A stretch of DNA of 64,000 bases from Durusdinium trenchii (taxonomy: Eukaryota > Sar > Dinophyceae > Suessiales > Symbiodiniaceae), in NCBI GenBank assembly GCA_963970005.1, contig CAXAMN010006480.1, positions 149,748 through 213,747 of the forward strand, in the 5' to 3' direction. The position numbers and the translations under genes were made by a program. The notes beneath the pieces were generated by a model. It saw nothing but the letters and a program-made list of their open reading frames with translations, was not told where the DNA came from and did not search any database. Shown here one piece after another: positions 51,230 through 61,150 of this stretch. Position 1 is the first letter of the stretch, and each line of letters starts with the position of its first letter.

Positions 51230-52430
51230 TCACCTTGCTGCGAGCGTTGCGTCGGTGCAAGTGACCTTGTTGGCCATGCGCTCCATCATGTGGGAAGGGT
51301 GCCCGCGCCAAATGGAGGCCTCGAGAGGCCGGTTACTGCAGCCATCGGTCAAAGTGCTCCTCTGCCGTTCTGGGTAGCGCATATAGCTTTTGCATTGGGA
51401 GCACCTCACATAGGCGCGATCCAAGTGGATGCGATGCTGCCCTGGAACCGGGCTGTTCTGCCCATCGATGGTCTCCTGGATGCGTTCGATCCTTGTTCTG
51501 CGCTTGACAGGCTGTTCCGGCAAGCAGCCCCGGACCTGAAGGCTTCCCAGTGGTGCACGGTGCTTGGCGTCCTTCTGCAGAAAATTCCGCAGCTCATTTT
51601 CTTTCAATTCCTTGACTGCGAACAGCAAGGGCCTGACCATCTCGAAGTCTTCCCACTCCAGGCCTGTGAACAAGTCCGGATAGTTCTCACAGGCCAGATG
51701 CCGAGCCCAGGCTTTCCAAACCTGATGGTCATAGAGGGCCACCTGGATCTTCTCAGAGACATGGAGGGCCAGGTGCTTGAGGCCATAGAAGAAAGCTCGT
51801 TGCCGGCTGACTTGCCCCGGACAGACTCCGGTGAGAGACGCAACCCGCTCTCGAGTGTGAATGTGGTGCACACAGATGGCAAAGCAAAACCTCTTGTGCC
51901 TCTTGTCTTGGCATGTGGGAGCAGCTCTGGTCTCCTGACTCTCCCAAGCCCCTTCTCCAACAAAGGAGCCCATTCCAGTCTCGACCTTGTAGAAGATGGA
52001 CTGCGTCATGCCTGGATTCCAGTGGAGGGATGTCCTTGGCGCGGCCGCGCCGAAACTTGCAACGCCAAATCAAGTGAACGAAAGTGAGTTCCTCATCACG
52101 CATGGAGAGTGTTGTGGTGAAAGGCTCTCAGGGCACTGGCCAGTTTATCACTGGTGTTCTTTTGGAGCCTCCAGCTGACCGTCCAATCCAAAGGCCGTTC
52201 AAGGTCATGGCACCCTTCGTACCTCGTTAACCTGAGAAACCGTTGCCACTTGAACTCCCCCACTAGCTTGTGAAGGAGAACCGGCCAGCAGTCATCAATG
52301 CTCAGAGTGCAGTCCGGAATCCCACCAAAACCAGTCCGCCTCCATTGCTTGCCATTGGAAATCTCGAAGTCATAGCCCAGTAGATAGGCTTGAAGTGCTT
52401 GAAGTGGTCCGGATACCACCTGCCATCCGT
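51230..52430 (-). pseudogene. LINE C-terminal region, possible RNase H
   Basis: Coding-like frames at 52,096-52,419 (GFGGIPDCTLSIDDCWPVL, LERPLDWTVSWRLQKN) and 51,230-52,009. The second contains GQVSRQRAFFYGLKHLALHV and VALYDHQVWKAWA, which resemble the second and third acidic segments of a LINE RNase H with the key acidic residues not all visible. It ends with a CSQC-containing stretch. A further frame at 50,983-51,189 may be the last part. Confidence 0.5.
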
Positions 52431-52469
52431 AGCGGACCTTGAGGAGGGCTCCAAGTGCACTTTTGTGAA

Positions 52470-53680
52470 GGCGTAGATCACGAGCAGCTAGCGCCCTCAG
52501 TTTCTGTCTCCGCCAACCCGTTAGCCTGGGCCCAAGTCATCACAGGACGCACAGCTCCTCGATGAAGACGATAGCGGGTGGATGGAGCAAGCCGCAGTAT
52601 TCCGGTTCTGCCACTGCCCTTGATAAAGCGCTTCTTTATGTGGGTCACCCGTCTCCTCCTTGTGGCTGTAGCATCGACCGACGTCACGTAGCACGTCGTA
52701 GTCGGCAGGGTCATGGTTGTCAAGAACTTGTCAACCTCCTTGCTGACTTCTTTGGCGCTTGTCAAGAAGCCAATTTTGTCTGTGTTGAGGCACAGACCAG
52801 CAGCTTCAAGCTCAGCCCTCAAGGTGCGGAAAGCCAGAACTCCTTCCCTAGCCACGTAGGCCGGATCTCTACCCCGGATGTCGAATGACACGTCGATCAT
52901 CCACCCATGTCTGCAGGGAGACTGCCGGATGTGACTGCGCCAGCTGCTTCAGTGGCCTGTTCGGGATGAGCTTCGATATTGCCGGAGCCTGTGGGCCTTG
53001 TTGGTAGGTGATCTCCGCTGATGCCCTCCGCCTGGATGATACGAGGTCCAGTGTACAGGTCCAGTCATCTTGATGAAGCACAGGCTCGAGGGCCCGGGCA
53101 GGTTCGATGATGTGGTCCAAGTGACAGTGTCATAGAAACACGACAAGTCAGCCAGGCAAGAGACTGTGTGGATGCCTTGACGCTTGCTGATCTCCGCCTT
53201 GACCATCCGGCCAATGGCAGTCTTGCTGTGGCCGCGCTTTGTCCCAGGGGAGCTCTTCACCCAGGCCAAGCTGCCATCGGTGTAGATCGTGTTTCCGGTA
53301 TCGATTCCAAACACGATACAGACAGGAGGTCAATGCGACCGGTCTTCACTTTGCTGTTTTGTTTTGAAAGGGCTGTCGCGGGATGTCTCTCGGCCGGAGG
53401 CTTCTGAACAGCCCTCGCAAGCCCTTGGTCTGACCTTTTTCTTTACGACCGGAGCTGAGCAGCGCTTTGTGAGCCTTTTGTTCCTGGTCCTGAATTATCC
53501 GCCTCAGCTCTGTAGGATCATGCTGAGGAGTTTGCGCCCAAGTGTCAAGAGGAGACAGGAAGAGGTCTTGCTCCATGTTATCTGAGGCATTGTCACTCAG
53601 ATTGAGCAGCGTGCGTCGGAGATCATGAGCGACACTCCGGGTGTGGGTCTGATGGATGATGTTGACCCTCACCGCCATCT
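52470..53680 (-). pseudogene. LINE reverse transcriptase
   Basis: Pieces in order on the minus strand: a helical linker (53,346-53,678); ALTSCLYRVWNRYRK (about 53,290-53,335), the LINE RT entry motif; AEISKRQGIHTVSCLADLSC followed by FYDTV, motif A with its Asp (about 53,110-53,190); YQQGPQAPAISKLI, motif B; and LQTWVDD (about 52,895-52,915), motif C. A DVSFDIRGRDPAYV segment and thumb-like AEAAGLCLNTDKIGF follow. At least three frame changes separate them. Confidence 0.85.
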
Positions 53681-53729
53681 TTACCCAGTAGGCCAGCTGC
53701 CCTTTCTCCCAGATTTGCGGCCTACGTGG

Positions 53730-54380
53730 TCAACGAGTGGAGCCTTCCTCATATGAATTTCCCACAATGATGCTGAAACAGCCATTGGTTTCCGAGAAGG
53801 TGGCCCAGCGCTGTGGCAAGGGGATGCGCCTTGCCAATGGGTGGAAATCTTTGAAGCTGTTGTACTTGTACTTCCGCAGTATCACAGGCAAGAGTGCCCG
53901 ACTGTGCACTGAGGTTTCCAGGGTACATCCCAATCCGTCGTGAGCTGGATAGCACTGACCAACACTGTGGAGACCAGGAGGTAGTCCAGTTGAGACCCAC
54001 GCAAGGTCGTGGGCGAGTTGGTGTCCAGCATTTGGCAATTGAACTTGCTCGTAATCACCGTGGCAGCCAAGGCTTCCGGAGGGTCTGCCAATCGCCTCCA
54101 ATGATGAAAGGAGCATGGGTGTGGTCCAAGAGGTTGAGGAGCCCGGAGAGAATTTCTGCGTTGCGCGGAGATTGCAAGGTTTCTGCTGTTCGCAAGTACA
54201 CCTGATGAGCAAAATGAGGGAGCCTTCTGGTTGCAGACCCAGGCTGTCCACCCATTGCCTTCCAGGGTGTATGTCAAGTGACGTTGCCCGAGCGTTGAAG
54301 TATTGCATGGCCACTTTGGTCCACGCCCAATCCTGAACCTTGTGGCCAAAGTTCGTCACATTGCCAAAGATGAGGTGGAG
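53730..54380 (-). pseudogene. LINE AP-type endonuclease (EEP fold)
   Basis: GNVTNFGHKVQDW marks the first strand (about 54,320-54,360). HAPFIIGGDWQ (about 54,085-54,115) is the P-x-x-I-x-G-D-(F/W)-N type motif with a catalytic Asp, and RGSQLDYLLVS (about 53,965-54,000) is the S-x-x-D-(Y/H) motif. The three lie in different frames, so at least two frameshifts have occurred. The enzyme would nick the target DNA to prime reverse transcription. Confidence 0.75.
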
Positions 54381-54389
54381 CGTCTTGTG

Positions 54390-55000
54390 TTGACATCTCT
54401 GCTTCTTGTGCAGGAAGGGAGCCAGCTCTTCCGGCTGTTCAAGCACCAACCAAATTTGCGCCACTTGCTGCTGGTGTTGATCAGAGAGATGTGGTAGTGG
54501 CTGTGGGTATTTGCCATCATTAGCGTACCAGAAGGCGTTGTGCGAGCAGTGGATTGCCACATAGTGTCCATTCTCATGACCACTGCCCTGATGGAGAACC
54601 AGACTGACCACCTTGTACGAAGCCATGTGCGCATGGATCCCATCTTCAGAGAAGGGGATGCTCCTCAGGACGCGTGCAAATACCGACCATTGCCCTCGTT
54701 GGACCAAAGCATGATGAGGTTTTCCAAAGTGGTGTGGCCGTGTTCATGTGGGAAGAGGATGTTGAGCGGCGCTCTCTCCTTCTCTTCGAGCCTCCCAGTT
54801 GGATGGAGATGGAAAAACTTTCCTTCGAAGAAGGTCGAATTGGCATACTCCCACAGATGTCCGACAAAGTGCCCAACATCATCCTGGCTGCCCTGATCAT
54901 AGTGTCTCCAGATGCAGTCCATCATGTCCAGCCCTGTGATCATTTGATGTTCAGATGTGAAGTCCAAAGCAACGAAGACTGACATCGCACAGACCCTGGT
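54390..55000 (-). pseudogene. USP-like papain-fold protease domain, main part
   Basis: The minus strand reads QGSQDDVGHFVGHLWEYAN (a match to the USP 'QDAxEF' box), then NILFPHEHGHTTLENLIMLW. In the next frame it reads MASYKVVSLVLHQGSGHENG, then HYVAIH and AFWYANDGK, the C-terminal His box and the Asp/Asn-containing strand of ubiquitin-specific proteases. QQVAQIWLVLEQ follows as the closing strand. A frame change lies near 54,660. The Cys box is found separately at 55,640-55,700. A protease of this type ahead of the endonuclease is, to my recollection, present in other dinoflagellate LINE polyproteins. Confidence 0.65.
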
Positions 55001-55039
55001 TGTCGGAGGCGATGGAAGATGTTGCCTTGAAGTCTTCTG

Positions 55040-55555
55040 ATGGTCAAGGCGCTGATTTGCAACGAGTGGGGCATTGACATCCACTCCCTTCAGAAGAGCG
55101 CAAAGGACTTGCTTGACAGTTCAACCCTTTTGATGCTCGACATTGAGGTGGGAGATGTCCTTCAGGCGGTCATTCGCCTCACTGGCGGAGCAAACGCTCC
55201 GGTTCAGAAGCACTACCTGAAGAAGGAGCAGGCAGTTGCGAAGTTGAAGAAGGAGACCAACGAACAGCGCGCGCCAGATGTTGAGCTGAACGTTGATGAC
55301 AGCTTGCTTCCGGAGGCATTCGCCACCTTCATCAACGCCGAGCGTGTGAAGGTGAATAACCCGACGGCTTCGAGGTCTCAAGGGTGCGTGAGACTTTGGA
55401 GACATTGCGCAGCATCTTCCAGAGCAACAGGGAACAGGGGCAAGAAAGGGGAGAAGAAACTGACCATCAATGACAAAATCATCAAGTCGCTCAATCTGAT
55501 GTATCTGCAGGTGAAGACCCTCAACATGCGCTTGGACAAGATGACCTTCGTTTAG
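55040..55555 (+). CDS. Plus-strand open frame inside the minus-strand LINE; unrecognised
   Basis: 171 codons, with composition more protein-like than the opposing minus frame: NEWGIDIHSLQKSAKDLLD, VGDVLQAVIRLTGG, EQAVAKLKKETNEQR and a basic C-terminal segment (GKKGEKKLTINDKIIKS). It ends DKMTFV. It separates the two parts of the USP-like domain and runs opposite to the LINE. It may be an inverted piece of the LINE itself (for example its ORF1) or an unrelated insertion. I recognise no domain. Confidence 0.4.
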   Translation: MVKALICNEWGIDIHSLQKSAKDLLDSSTLLMLDIEVGDVLQAVIRLTGGANAPVQKHYLKKEQAVAKLKKETNEQRAPDVELNVDDSLLPEAFATFINAERVKVNNPTASRSQGCVRLWRHCAASSRATGNRGKKGEKKLTINDKIIKSLNLMYLQVKTLNMRLDKMTFV

Positions 55556-55788
55556 GGAGAGGCACTGCTGGAGAAAAACTGCCTGACAGCAGTGTGGGTT
55601 CTCCCCCATCCCGAAGACTGCTCACCCGCAAAAGCTCCAGCCCAGCTCCAGCATCGAAAAGCAGCGTTGCCAAAGCAGAGGTTGTGTGGATTTTGTAAAA
55701 TGCTCGTCAATCCTATGACAAAGACATTGCCCTGAGTGGGTTCCGGCTCGCCCGGCAAGGAGAGATGCTTAAGGACCAAGGTCTGCAT
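55552..55788 (-). pseudogene. USP-like protease domain, Cys box
   Basis: A minus-strand frame with ILQNPHNLCFGNAAFRCWSW (about 55,640-55,700). This fits the Cys box of ubiquitin-specific proteases (L-x-N-x-x-N-x-C-(Y/F)-x-N-A), with the nucleophile Cys in N-L-C-F. The rest of the domain resumes at about 55,000, roughly 0.6 kb further than the expected ~50 residues. Confidence 0.6.
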
Positions 55789-56078
55789 TTGAGGTCGACC
55801 AGCATTTGTTGCCCACTGTGCAAGGTGGCCTTGTGTGCATAGTTGCTGCTGGACTGCAGCAAGTCTCTCTGACAGACCTGGAAAAGGCCTTGCTGTCCAG
55901 CTGTCAGACGGACTTCTTGTTGATCAGCGTCCTCATCCACTTCCATGATGGTGTGCCAAAACCTGGCCAGAAGATCAGGGCAGAGGTTTATGTGAGATGC
56001 AAGATCGGCGCCCTTCCCTGATCCTGACCCTCAGTTCGTCCTCGATGTGGAGGCCCCCGCCCCTCAATTTGGGCGGAT

Positions 56079-56708
56079 TCAAACTCGAGTGTGCAGGGCC
56101 ATAGACCCCAGAGAAGGCCCTGTTCGGGGAGCTTGAGCCTGAAAGTGCGAAAGAGTGGGATTTCCATGAGTGCGCGGGGAGCTTGGTGGCCGCTTGAGCA
56201 TAGTTTTGAGCTGGTCACGCTGCTCTTGCGTGAGACTGACCCCCAAGGTGCTGATGAACCCGGCTGCAGCTTCTGGTACCGGGTCCTTCATGTCAGCGTC
56301 CTCCGATAGCTGGACAGGGTCAGGCTGTGGATGTAGGCCGTGCTCGTAGTGTTGAGTTCAGCCCGTTCTTGCTCAATCTTGCTCTGGATACTCTTCATCT
56401 CATCGTGACACTCCTGCCTGCCTTCCATCGGTTGTTGATCCGAGGAGCTGGAGATCTAGCAGCATAGCCTTGAGCTGGCTTGTTCCACGTAGTGCCACAT
56501 TGACGACAAACACAACCTTCCCGGACTCGGTTCCCATATCCAATTCCGGCAGGTGGGGCTGGAGCATATCTGATAGCCTCGATGCCGTTGGCTCCACTCC
56601 ATGTAGTCCCGCTTCTGTCTCAAGGACGGGGAAGGTGGAGTCGCGATGTGCCACGGTCAGCGGAACCAGCTTGAGCCTCCCGGAGCCTTGAGCCGAGACT
56701 TGAGCCAA
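56079..56708 (-). pseudogene. LINE ORF1-like helical segment
   Basis: The minus-strand frame 56,400-56,708 includes SGKVVFVVNVALRGTSQLKA. A separate frame at 56,290-56,400 has a charged helix around KIEQERAELNTT. The frame 56,079-56,291 has PEAAAGFISTLGVSLTQEQR, then DQLKTMLKR. Helical, charged composition upstream of the endonuclease fits an ORF1/gag-like region. The family is not recognised. Confidence 0.4.
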
Positions 56709-58500
56709 ATCTGTCTCTCTCTACATATATATATATATATAAATATATATATTAAAACTATTATCTATATATAGATATACACACACATGTTCAAAAAGTT
56801 ACTAAACACCTAAATTTGAGCCTGGTTTGGAAACCAGAAGCTCTTGAAGAGACATTGGTAAATAGTTTCTCACCTTCTTTAGCTGGTTTGGGATGTTGCA
56901 AAGTGGCCATGTGAAACAAGAATTCCTTGTGGTGTTCGAATAGGTGACTCCAAAAAGAATGCTTCGGGTCGACCTTTGAACCGGAAGAACCTTGGTTGCA
57001 TCGTGAAAACTGCGAGATCCGAGATGCTGGCAGCACTTGAATGGGAATGTATAATTCTGTGACAAAAGAAAAGGGATAGTTTGGGGCTCAAAGTAAGGAA
57101 CTCTTCTTTTGTTCTTTGCTCATGTCACTTTATCTAGTGAGCTCGGTCCAAGGTCCAAATCCGCAGGTAATCTGAGTCAAATGAGTGGAGGAGAAAGTGT
57201 TCAGAGTGGCCGCCAGATTCCCAGAGGACTATATATTTTCCAGAACAGGTCCATTGATGATTGACTTGCCAAGAGAAAATATGCCTTCGTATATATACAT
57301 ATGTGTGTATATATATATATGTATATCTGATAAAGGGAGCCTGACGGTCTTAGGTCTTGGGCCATGGGGCAGAGCCCTCCACCAACATGCCACGCACATG
57401 TCAGAAATAGAACGTGAAATAGAAATTCGAGCGATGGAATATAGAGGAACCACAACACTGCATGAACCACAGTGAGGGCATAATGAAAATTGCACATCCT
57501 TGCCAGAGACCCCACCTGCTTCTACAAAGTTGACCCTTGTTCCCTGGATGTACACACTGAAGAATTGGGGTGTACAGTCTCAAAGCCCATGCCCCGCCGA
57601 AACCTCAATTTGAAGAAACCTATACGCGTGGTGTAACCAAACCAAAATTGAGGTTCACAGAGTTCACAGCTTGCTGAACAAGGGAGCGAGATCGACCAAA
57701 ATCAGTCCAGGTTCCAATAGTGAAGCGAGACATAGGAATCACCCGTGCAAATAGGAGTCTATAGTGAAACATTTGAGGGAATAGACAGACAAGCCTGTTG
57801 AACCTTGCCTCCTGCGAAAAGGATGAATCATTCTAGATGGAGGTTGAAGCTGGTGCCATGTTGCCCTGCTGAAAAAGTTTCAATATCGCAGCGTCAAGTC
57901 AAAACTGCAAACGCAAACCTGTGATTCCAGAGCGTTCACACACACTCTATCCATCGCGGGGCAAGATCCCAGGTTCTGCGAGACTTGAAATGGAATGTTT
58001 GAGCAGCGGAAAGAAGAAACTAGTACAGTATATGTCAGGACAAGGGAGAGAGAGAGAGTGTGTGTGTGAGAGTGGGAGAATGCCGAAGACGAAGGTGAAA
58101 GGGAAACTCGCAACCGCCTACCACCTGCAAAACAGACAGACCTTAAAGAATCCCAAAGACGGATGAGAAGACAGGACAAGACCTCAAGGTGCGCCGGGAA
58201 GCAGACCTGGATCCAAAGAGACCTGCAAAGACGAAAAAAGAGGAAGTCCCGAAGAAGAGGTCAGAAAGACGCATGAAGAAGTCGAGGAAGTAGACCAGTA
58301 ACTCGGATGTTTTATGTGTTTGAAACTTTGGGAGAGAGGTACGGAGAAGAGAGGCAGGAGACCAACAAAGCACAAGAAACCTGGGAAGACACACCTACCA
58401 TCCGAAGGCCGAACAAATCCCAGCGGACTGGGCTGTGAGCTGAAACCTGTAGTACGTGCTCCTGAGACTTTTACAAGGTTGCTCACCGCCACGGTAGAAT
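56709..58500. other. No recognisable gene; TA-rich simple repeats
   Basis: TA runs at about 56,725-56,775 and TATA/TGTA runs at about 57,288-57,330, and a GA/GT run at about 58,045-58,072. Open frames are short and unconvincing. The terminal region of the DIRS-like element may begin somewhere in the last few hundred bases. Confidence 0.6.
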
Positions 58501-58596
58501 TTTCTCGGCCGGTCCACGGGGGCACTTGGCGGGCTCACCCGAATATGTAGTTACGGCCCCGTAGTGTAAGATGCACCTCAGTCCGTCTGTTCCGCA

Positions 58597-59250
58597 GTGT
58601 TTGGGCTTCAGCTATTGCGGTGCATGGTTTGCACTGTGTGTGGCCTTTTCGAAGGCCCCTTTTGCCGCGCGTGCCGCACCCACAAAAGGATCCGAGAGCT
58701 CTTTTGCGGATCCCTACTGTTGAGGTCTCAGGAGGAGGAGACCGTACAGATCCTGCGCACCGCGGCCGGGGCCCTTCTGGATCTTGCTGAGGAGGCGGCT
58801 CCGATCCTGGCGAGGGAACGAGTTGAGGCTAATCCTGCAAGCTACAATCCTGGACCAGAACTTGATCCCCGTCTTCCACCGGTTGATCCGGGAGCAGCGG
58901 CTCCTAGCGTTGTTACATTGCCTGCGGGTGACGCTGGTTCGGGGAGCAGGTCTGCCCCTGATCTCACTGAGGTCAAAGCGGAGCCGGATACAGAGAGCAG
59001 AGCTGGACCACTAGCAGAGGTTGTGGGTGATCGGAAGGACGACTCGGCCGAAGGGGCCCGGGGTTCAGCAGAGGTTGCACCAGGCCAGGAGCAGGCTGCT
59101 GAGGGTGAAGAGGTTGTCAAAAAGAAGAAGAGAAGGAAGCGCAAAAGCTCGCAGGAGCCAAAGAAAAAGGAGAGGAGCAGGAGGAGACGGCGTGAAGAGG
59201 AGCCTGTTGAGACCAGAGGTGCATCCACAGCTGCACCCCCAACAAGGGCA
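58597..59250 (+). CDS. DIRS-like element, ORF1 N-terminal part: Cys cluster and basic region
   Basis: Starts MFGLQLLRCMVCTVCGLF, with a Cys cluster (CMVCTVC, then FCRAC-x2-H) in the first 35 residues that could bind zinc. An acidic, proline-containing stretch follows, then a strongly basic patch (VKKKKRRKRKSSQEPKKKER, about 59,119-59,178). Past about 59,230 this frame stays open to 61,116, but the protein-like frame changes, so the long frame beyond that point is not considered real. The role may be nucleic-acid binding. Confidence 0.6.
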
Positions 59251-59255
59251 CCCCC

Positions 59256-59513
59256 GTGCCCGGACCAGACCTGGGATTGCAGCCGGCACCAAAGCCAGCC
59301 CCATCCCTTCCAAGTCGGCTTGCCCGGCTGCCCTTGCCACCGCCGGCACCAGCCAGATCCGGGCCTGTTGAGCCCGACCATCCACCTCCTACGCACAGGA
59401 GTCAACAAGCGGGTCGACGACCCAGGACGCGGGACAACAGTCCTCGGAGAAGACACCGCGGCACTAAGGGTGTGCAGCACCGCCTGCGGGGCTACTACTA
59501 CGGTCGACGCTGA
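59256..59513 (+). CDS. DIRS-like element, ORF1 C-terminal part: proline-rich end
   Basis: After an apparent frame change near 59,230-59,250, a proline/arginine-rich frame ends in RLRGYYYGRR at the stop at 59,511-59,513, six bases before the ATG of the next gene. The frame change may be decay or a sequencing/assembly error in a low-complexity region. Confidence 0.5.
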   Translation: MPGPDLGLQPAPKPAPSLPSRLARLPLPPPAPARSGPVEPDHPPPTHRSQQAGRRPRTRDNSPRRRHRGTKGVQHRLRGYYYGRR

Positions 59514-59518
59514 TCACC

Positions 59519-61078
59519 ATGGCTCCCAAAGCCAAAGCAAGAGGAAAAGCAGCAGCCAAAGCAAAGCCCAAGGCAGCGATGCGGGTGGCCATGAGGAGAG
59601 TGGTTGCTCGACGCCCTGCGGGAGCTCCGGCTGTGTTGGGAGCTCCTGGGGTGTTGGACCGTTGGCGGTCTGGCGAGGAGGTCGGCTTCAGCGAGATCGG
59701 ACTGGAGGAGTTGGGCCGTGGCGTGAAGATAGTTGTGACCAAGGGGTCATACTATACCGCGGAATGTCAGGCCGCAGGAACTCTGGACAGCATGACGGTG
59801 GAGTCCGGGGAGGTTCACTTGGGCCTGAAGTTGAGCGGGACCACGAACGAGAGCCTCCTGCGATACGCCACCGGTCAAGCAGGAAAGATGGTGAGGTGCC
59901 ATCGGTGCACTCCCCTGTGCACTGGAGAGCGCGTGTCGGACGACCTCCTACACGTGAGCCGAATGAGGCTCATGAGAGATCGCGAAGAAGAAGACGGATG
60001 GACTCACAATCTCGTCATCGTCGACGCCGGCGAAGACGATCTTCGGGAAGTCCGGGCCCGAGCCGAGGCGAAGGACGAAGGCATCGGAGGGAAAGAAGAG
60101 CGAGGCCTGAAAGAGAAGACCGCCAAGTCACGGTCACGCCGGAGGAGGTCTCACGAGCGTGGGCGCAGCAAGAAGAAGAAGACAAAGGGCAAGAGGCGGA
60201 AGAAGAAGAAGGAGAAGGACCAGGCCTCGAGGAGCAGCGGAAGCAAGAAGCGGTCGAAGAAGGAGAAGGCCGCTGCAGGAGTCAAGGCAAGGTCAACTTC
60301 ATCAAGCAGTTCGAGTACGATCAAGTTGGACGGTCGACACGCTCGCGGTGCGGCAATCAAGCCACTTGCAGCACTGTATGGGGGGACTGGTTTGGACCCC
60401 AAGGAGCGCATTCGCGTCGCCAAGAAGAGCAAGTCGGGGAAGAGCAGCGGATCGTCGAGGAGTTCCGGAGCTTCGGAGGACACAGGTGCAGAGGAGGTCA
60501 ACGACCTGGGGCTCTTCGATCCAGAGACACGCCTGCAGAGAGTTGCGGAGCTTTACCCTGGTGTTCTCACCGCTCAAGCTCTGAAGGGGATGCGTGCCAG
60601 CTTGCTTCAAAGCATTGGCTCCGACGACCAGTCCGGGCCCCCCCAGGCGATTTCACTGGCCTATTACCGCCAACAGTTGCAGAGGCGAGCATCAGGACCA
60701 GCACAGAGGGAATTGATCACCATCTGCGCGGCGCTGGACGCATTGATGAAGGGTGCGGCTTCAAAAGGGACAGACATCCTATGCCAGCGCCTGAAGTCAA
60801 TAGAAGCGGTGATGTCGGGCACACACTGGTCAGTGGCTCAGAGGCTGGAGATCTCGCCGCAAGAGGCCCAGGTCTTAGCTGCAAAGGAGGAATTATCGGG
60901 GGCTCAAAAAGAAGCGTACGACGATTCCAAAGTGCGCTACCTCTCGAGCCTCCAAGACGGTCGAAAGGGGAAGAGCAAGGGCAAGGAGCGAGAGAGCACC
61001 GACCACAACAAGGGCAAGGGGAAGCAGAAGAGCGGCAAGAGTGGCAAGGAGAAGAAGGACGAGCAGGTGAGCAAATGA
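59519..61078 (+). CDS. DIRS-like element, gag-like protein
   Basis: 519 codons from MAPKAKARGKAAAKAKPKAA. The start is supported by the stop of the preceding frame six bases upstream. An N-terminal domain includes MVRCHRCTPLCTG (possible metal site). A long Lys/Arg/Ser-rich region follows (about residues 190-280), then a helical, capsid-like domain: LFDPETRLQRVAELYPGVLT, YYRQQLQRRASGP, QRLKSIEAVMSGTHWSVAQR and PQEAQVLAAKEE. It ends in a Gly/Lys tail. The capsid-like domain matches my memory of gag-type proteins that precede RT-DNMT in dinoflagellate retroelements. It is intact here. Confidence 0.75.
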   Translation: MAPKAKARGKAAAKAKPKAAMRVAMRRVVARRPAGAPAVLGAPGVLDRWRSGEEVGFSEIGLEELGRGVKIVVTKGSYYTAECQAAGTLDSMTVESGEVHLGLKLSGTTNESLLRYATGQAGKMVRCHRCTPLCTGERVSDDLLHVSRMRLMRDREEEDGWTHNLVIVDAGEDDLREVRARAEAKDEGIGGKEERGLKEKTAKSRSRRRRSHERGRSKKKKTKGKRRKKKKEKDQASRSSGSKKRSKKEKAAAGVKARSTSSSSSSTIKLDGRHARGAAIKPLAALYGGTGLDPKERIRVAKKSKSGKSSGSSRSSGASEDTGAEEVNDLGLFDPETRLQRVAELYPGVLTAQALKGMRASLLQSIGSDDQSGPPQAISLAYYRQQLQRRASGPAQRELITICAALDALMKGAASKGTDILCQRLKSIEAVMSGTHWSVAQRLEISPQEAQVLAAKEELSGAQKEAYDDSKVRYLSSLQDGRKGKSKGKERESTDHNKGKGKQKSGKSGKEKKDEQVSK

Positions 61079-61150
61079 GCTCCTGGGAGCGGGAGCTACC
61101 TATGAGCTACCTATGAGTCGAGCTCCTGTGGACGGGAGCTGACGCTTCAG

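Larger units (their letters stand above)
50985..56708 (-). mobile_element. Decayed LINE (non-LTR) retrotransposon with a USP-like protease domain
   Basis: On the minus strand, from 56.7 kb downward: a gag/ORF1-like helical segment, a ubiquitin-specific-protease-like domain, an AP-type endonuclease (EEP), a reverse transcriptase and a C-terminal region. Each is broken by frameshifts. The 5' end is set by the TA-rich tract at about 56,720-56,775, and the 3' end by the last coding-like frame before the GC minisatellite. No poly(A) tail or target duplication was found, so both ends are approximate. Confidence 0.8.

Noticed and set aside
51290..52087. A 265-codon plus-strand frame.
   Set aside because: It lies antisense to the LINE C-terminal region and contains no recognisable domain; the minus-strand readings fit the LINE better.
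54665..54982. A plus-strand frame with metal-ligand-like residues.
   Set aside because: It is the antisense of the USP-like domain.
58842..59480. A 212-codon minus-strand frame opposite the first gene of the DIRS-like element.
   Set aside because: It is antisense to a better supported gene, and its Ser/Leu/Phe composition mirrors the Lys/Arg codons of the plus strand.
59230..61116. The long continuation of the frame that starts at 58,597.
   Set aside because: From about 59,230 the protein-like reading moves to the proline-rich frame and then to the gag-like gene at 59,519; the continuation is a low-complexity Arg/Ser/Gly shadow.
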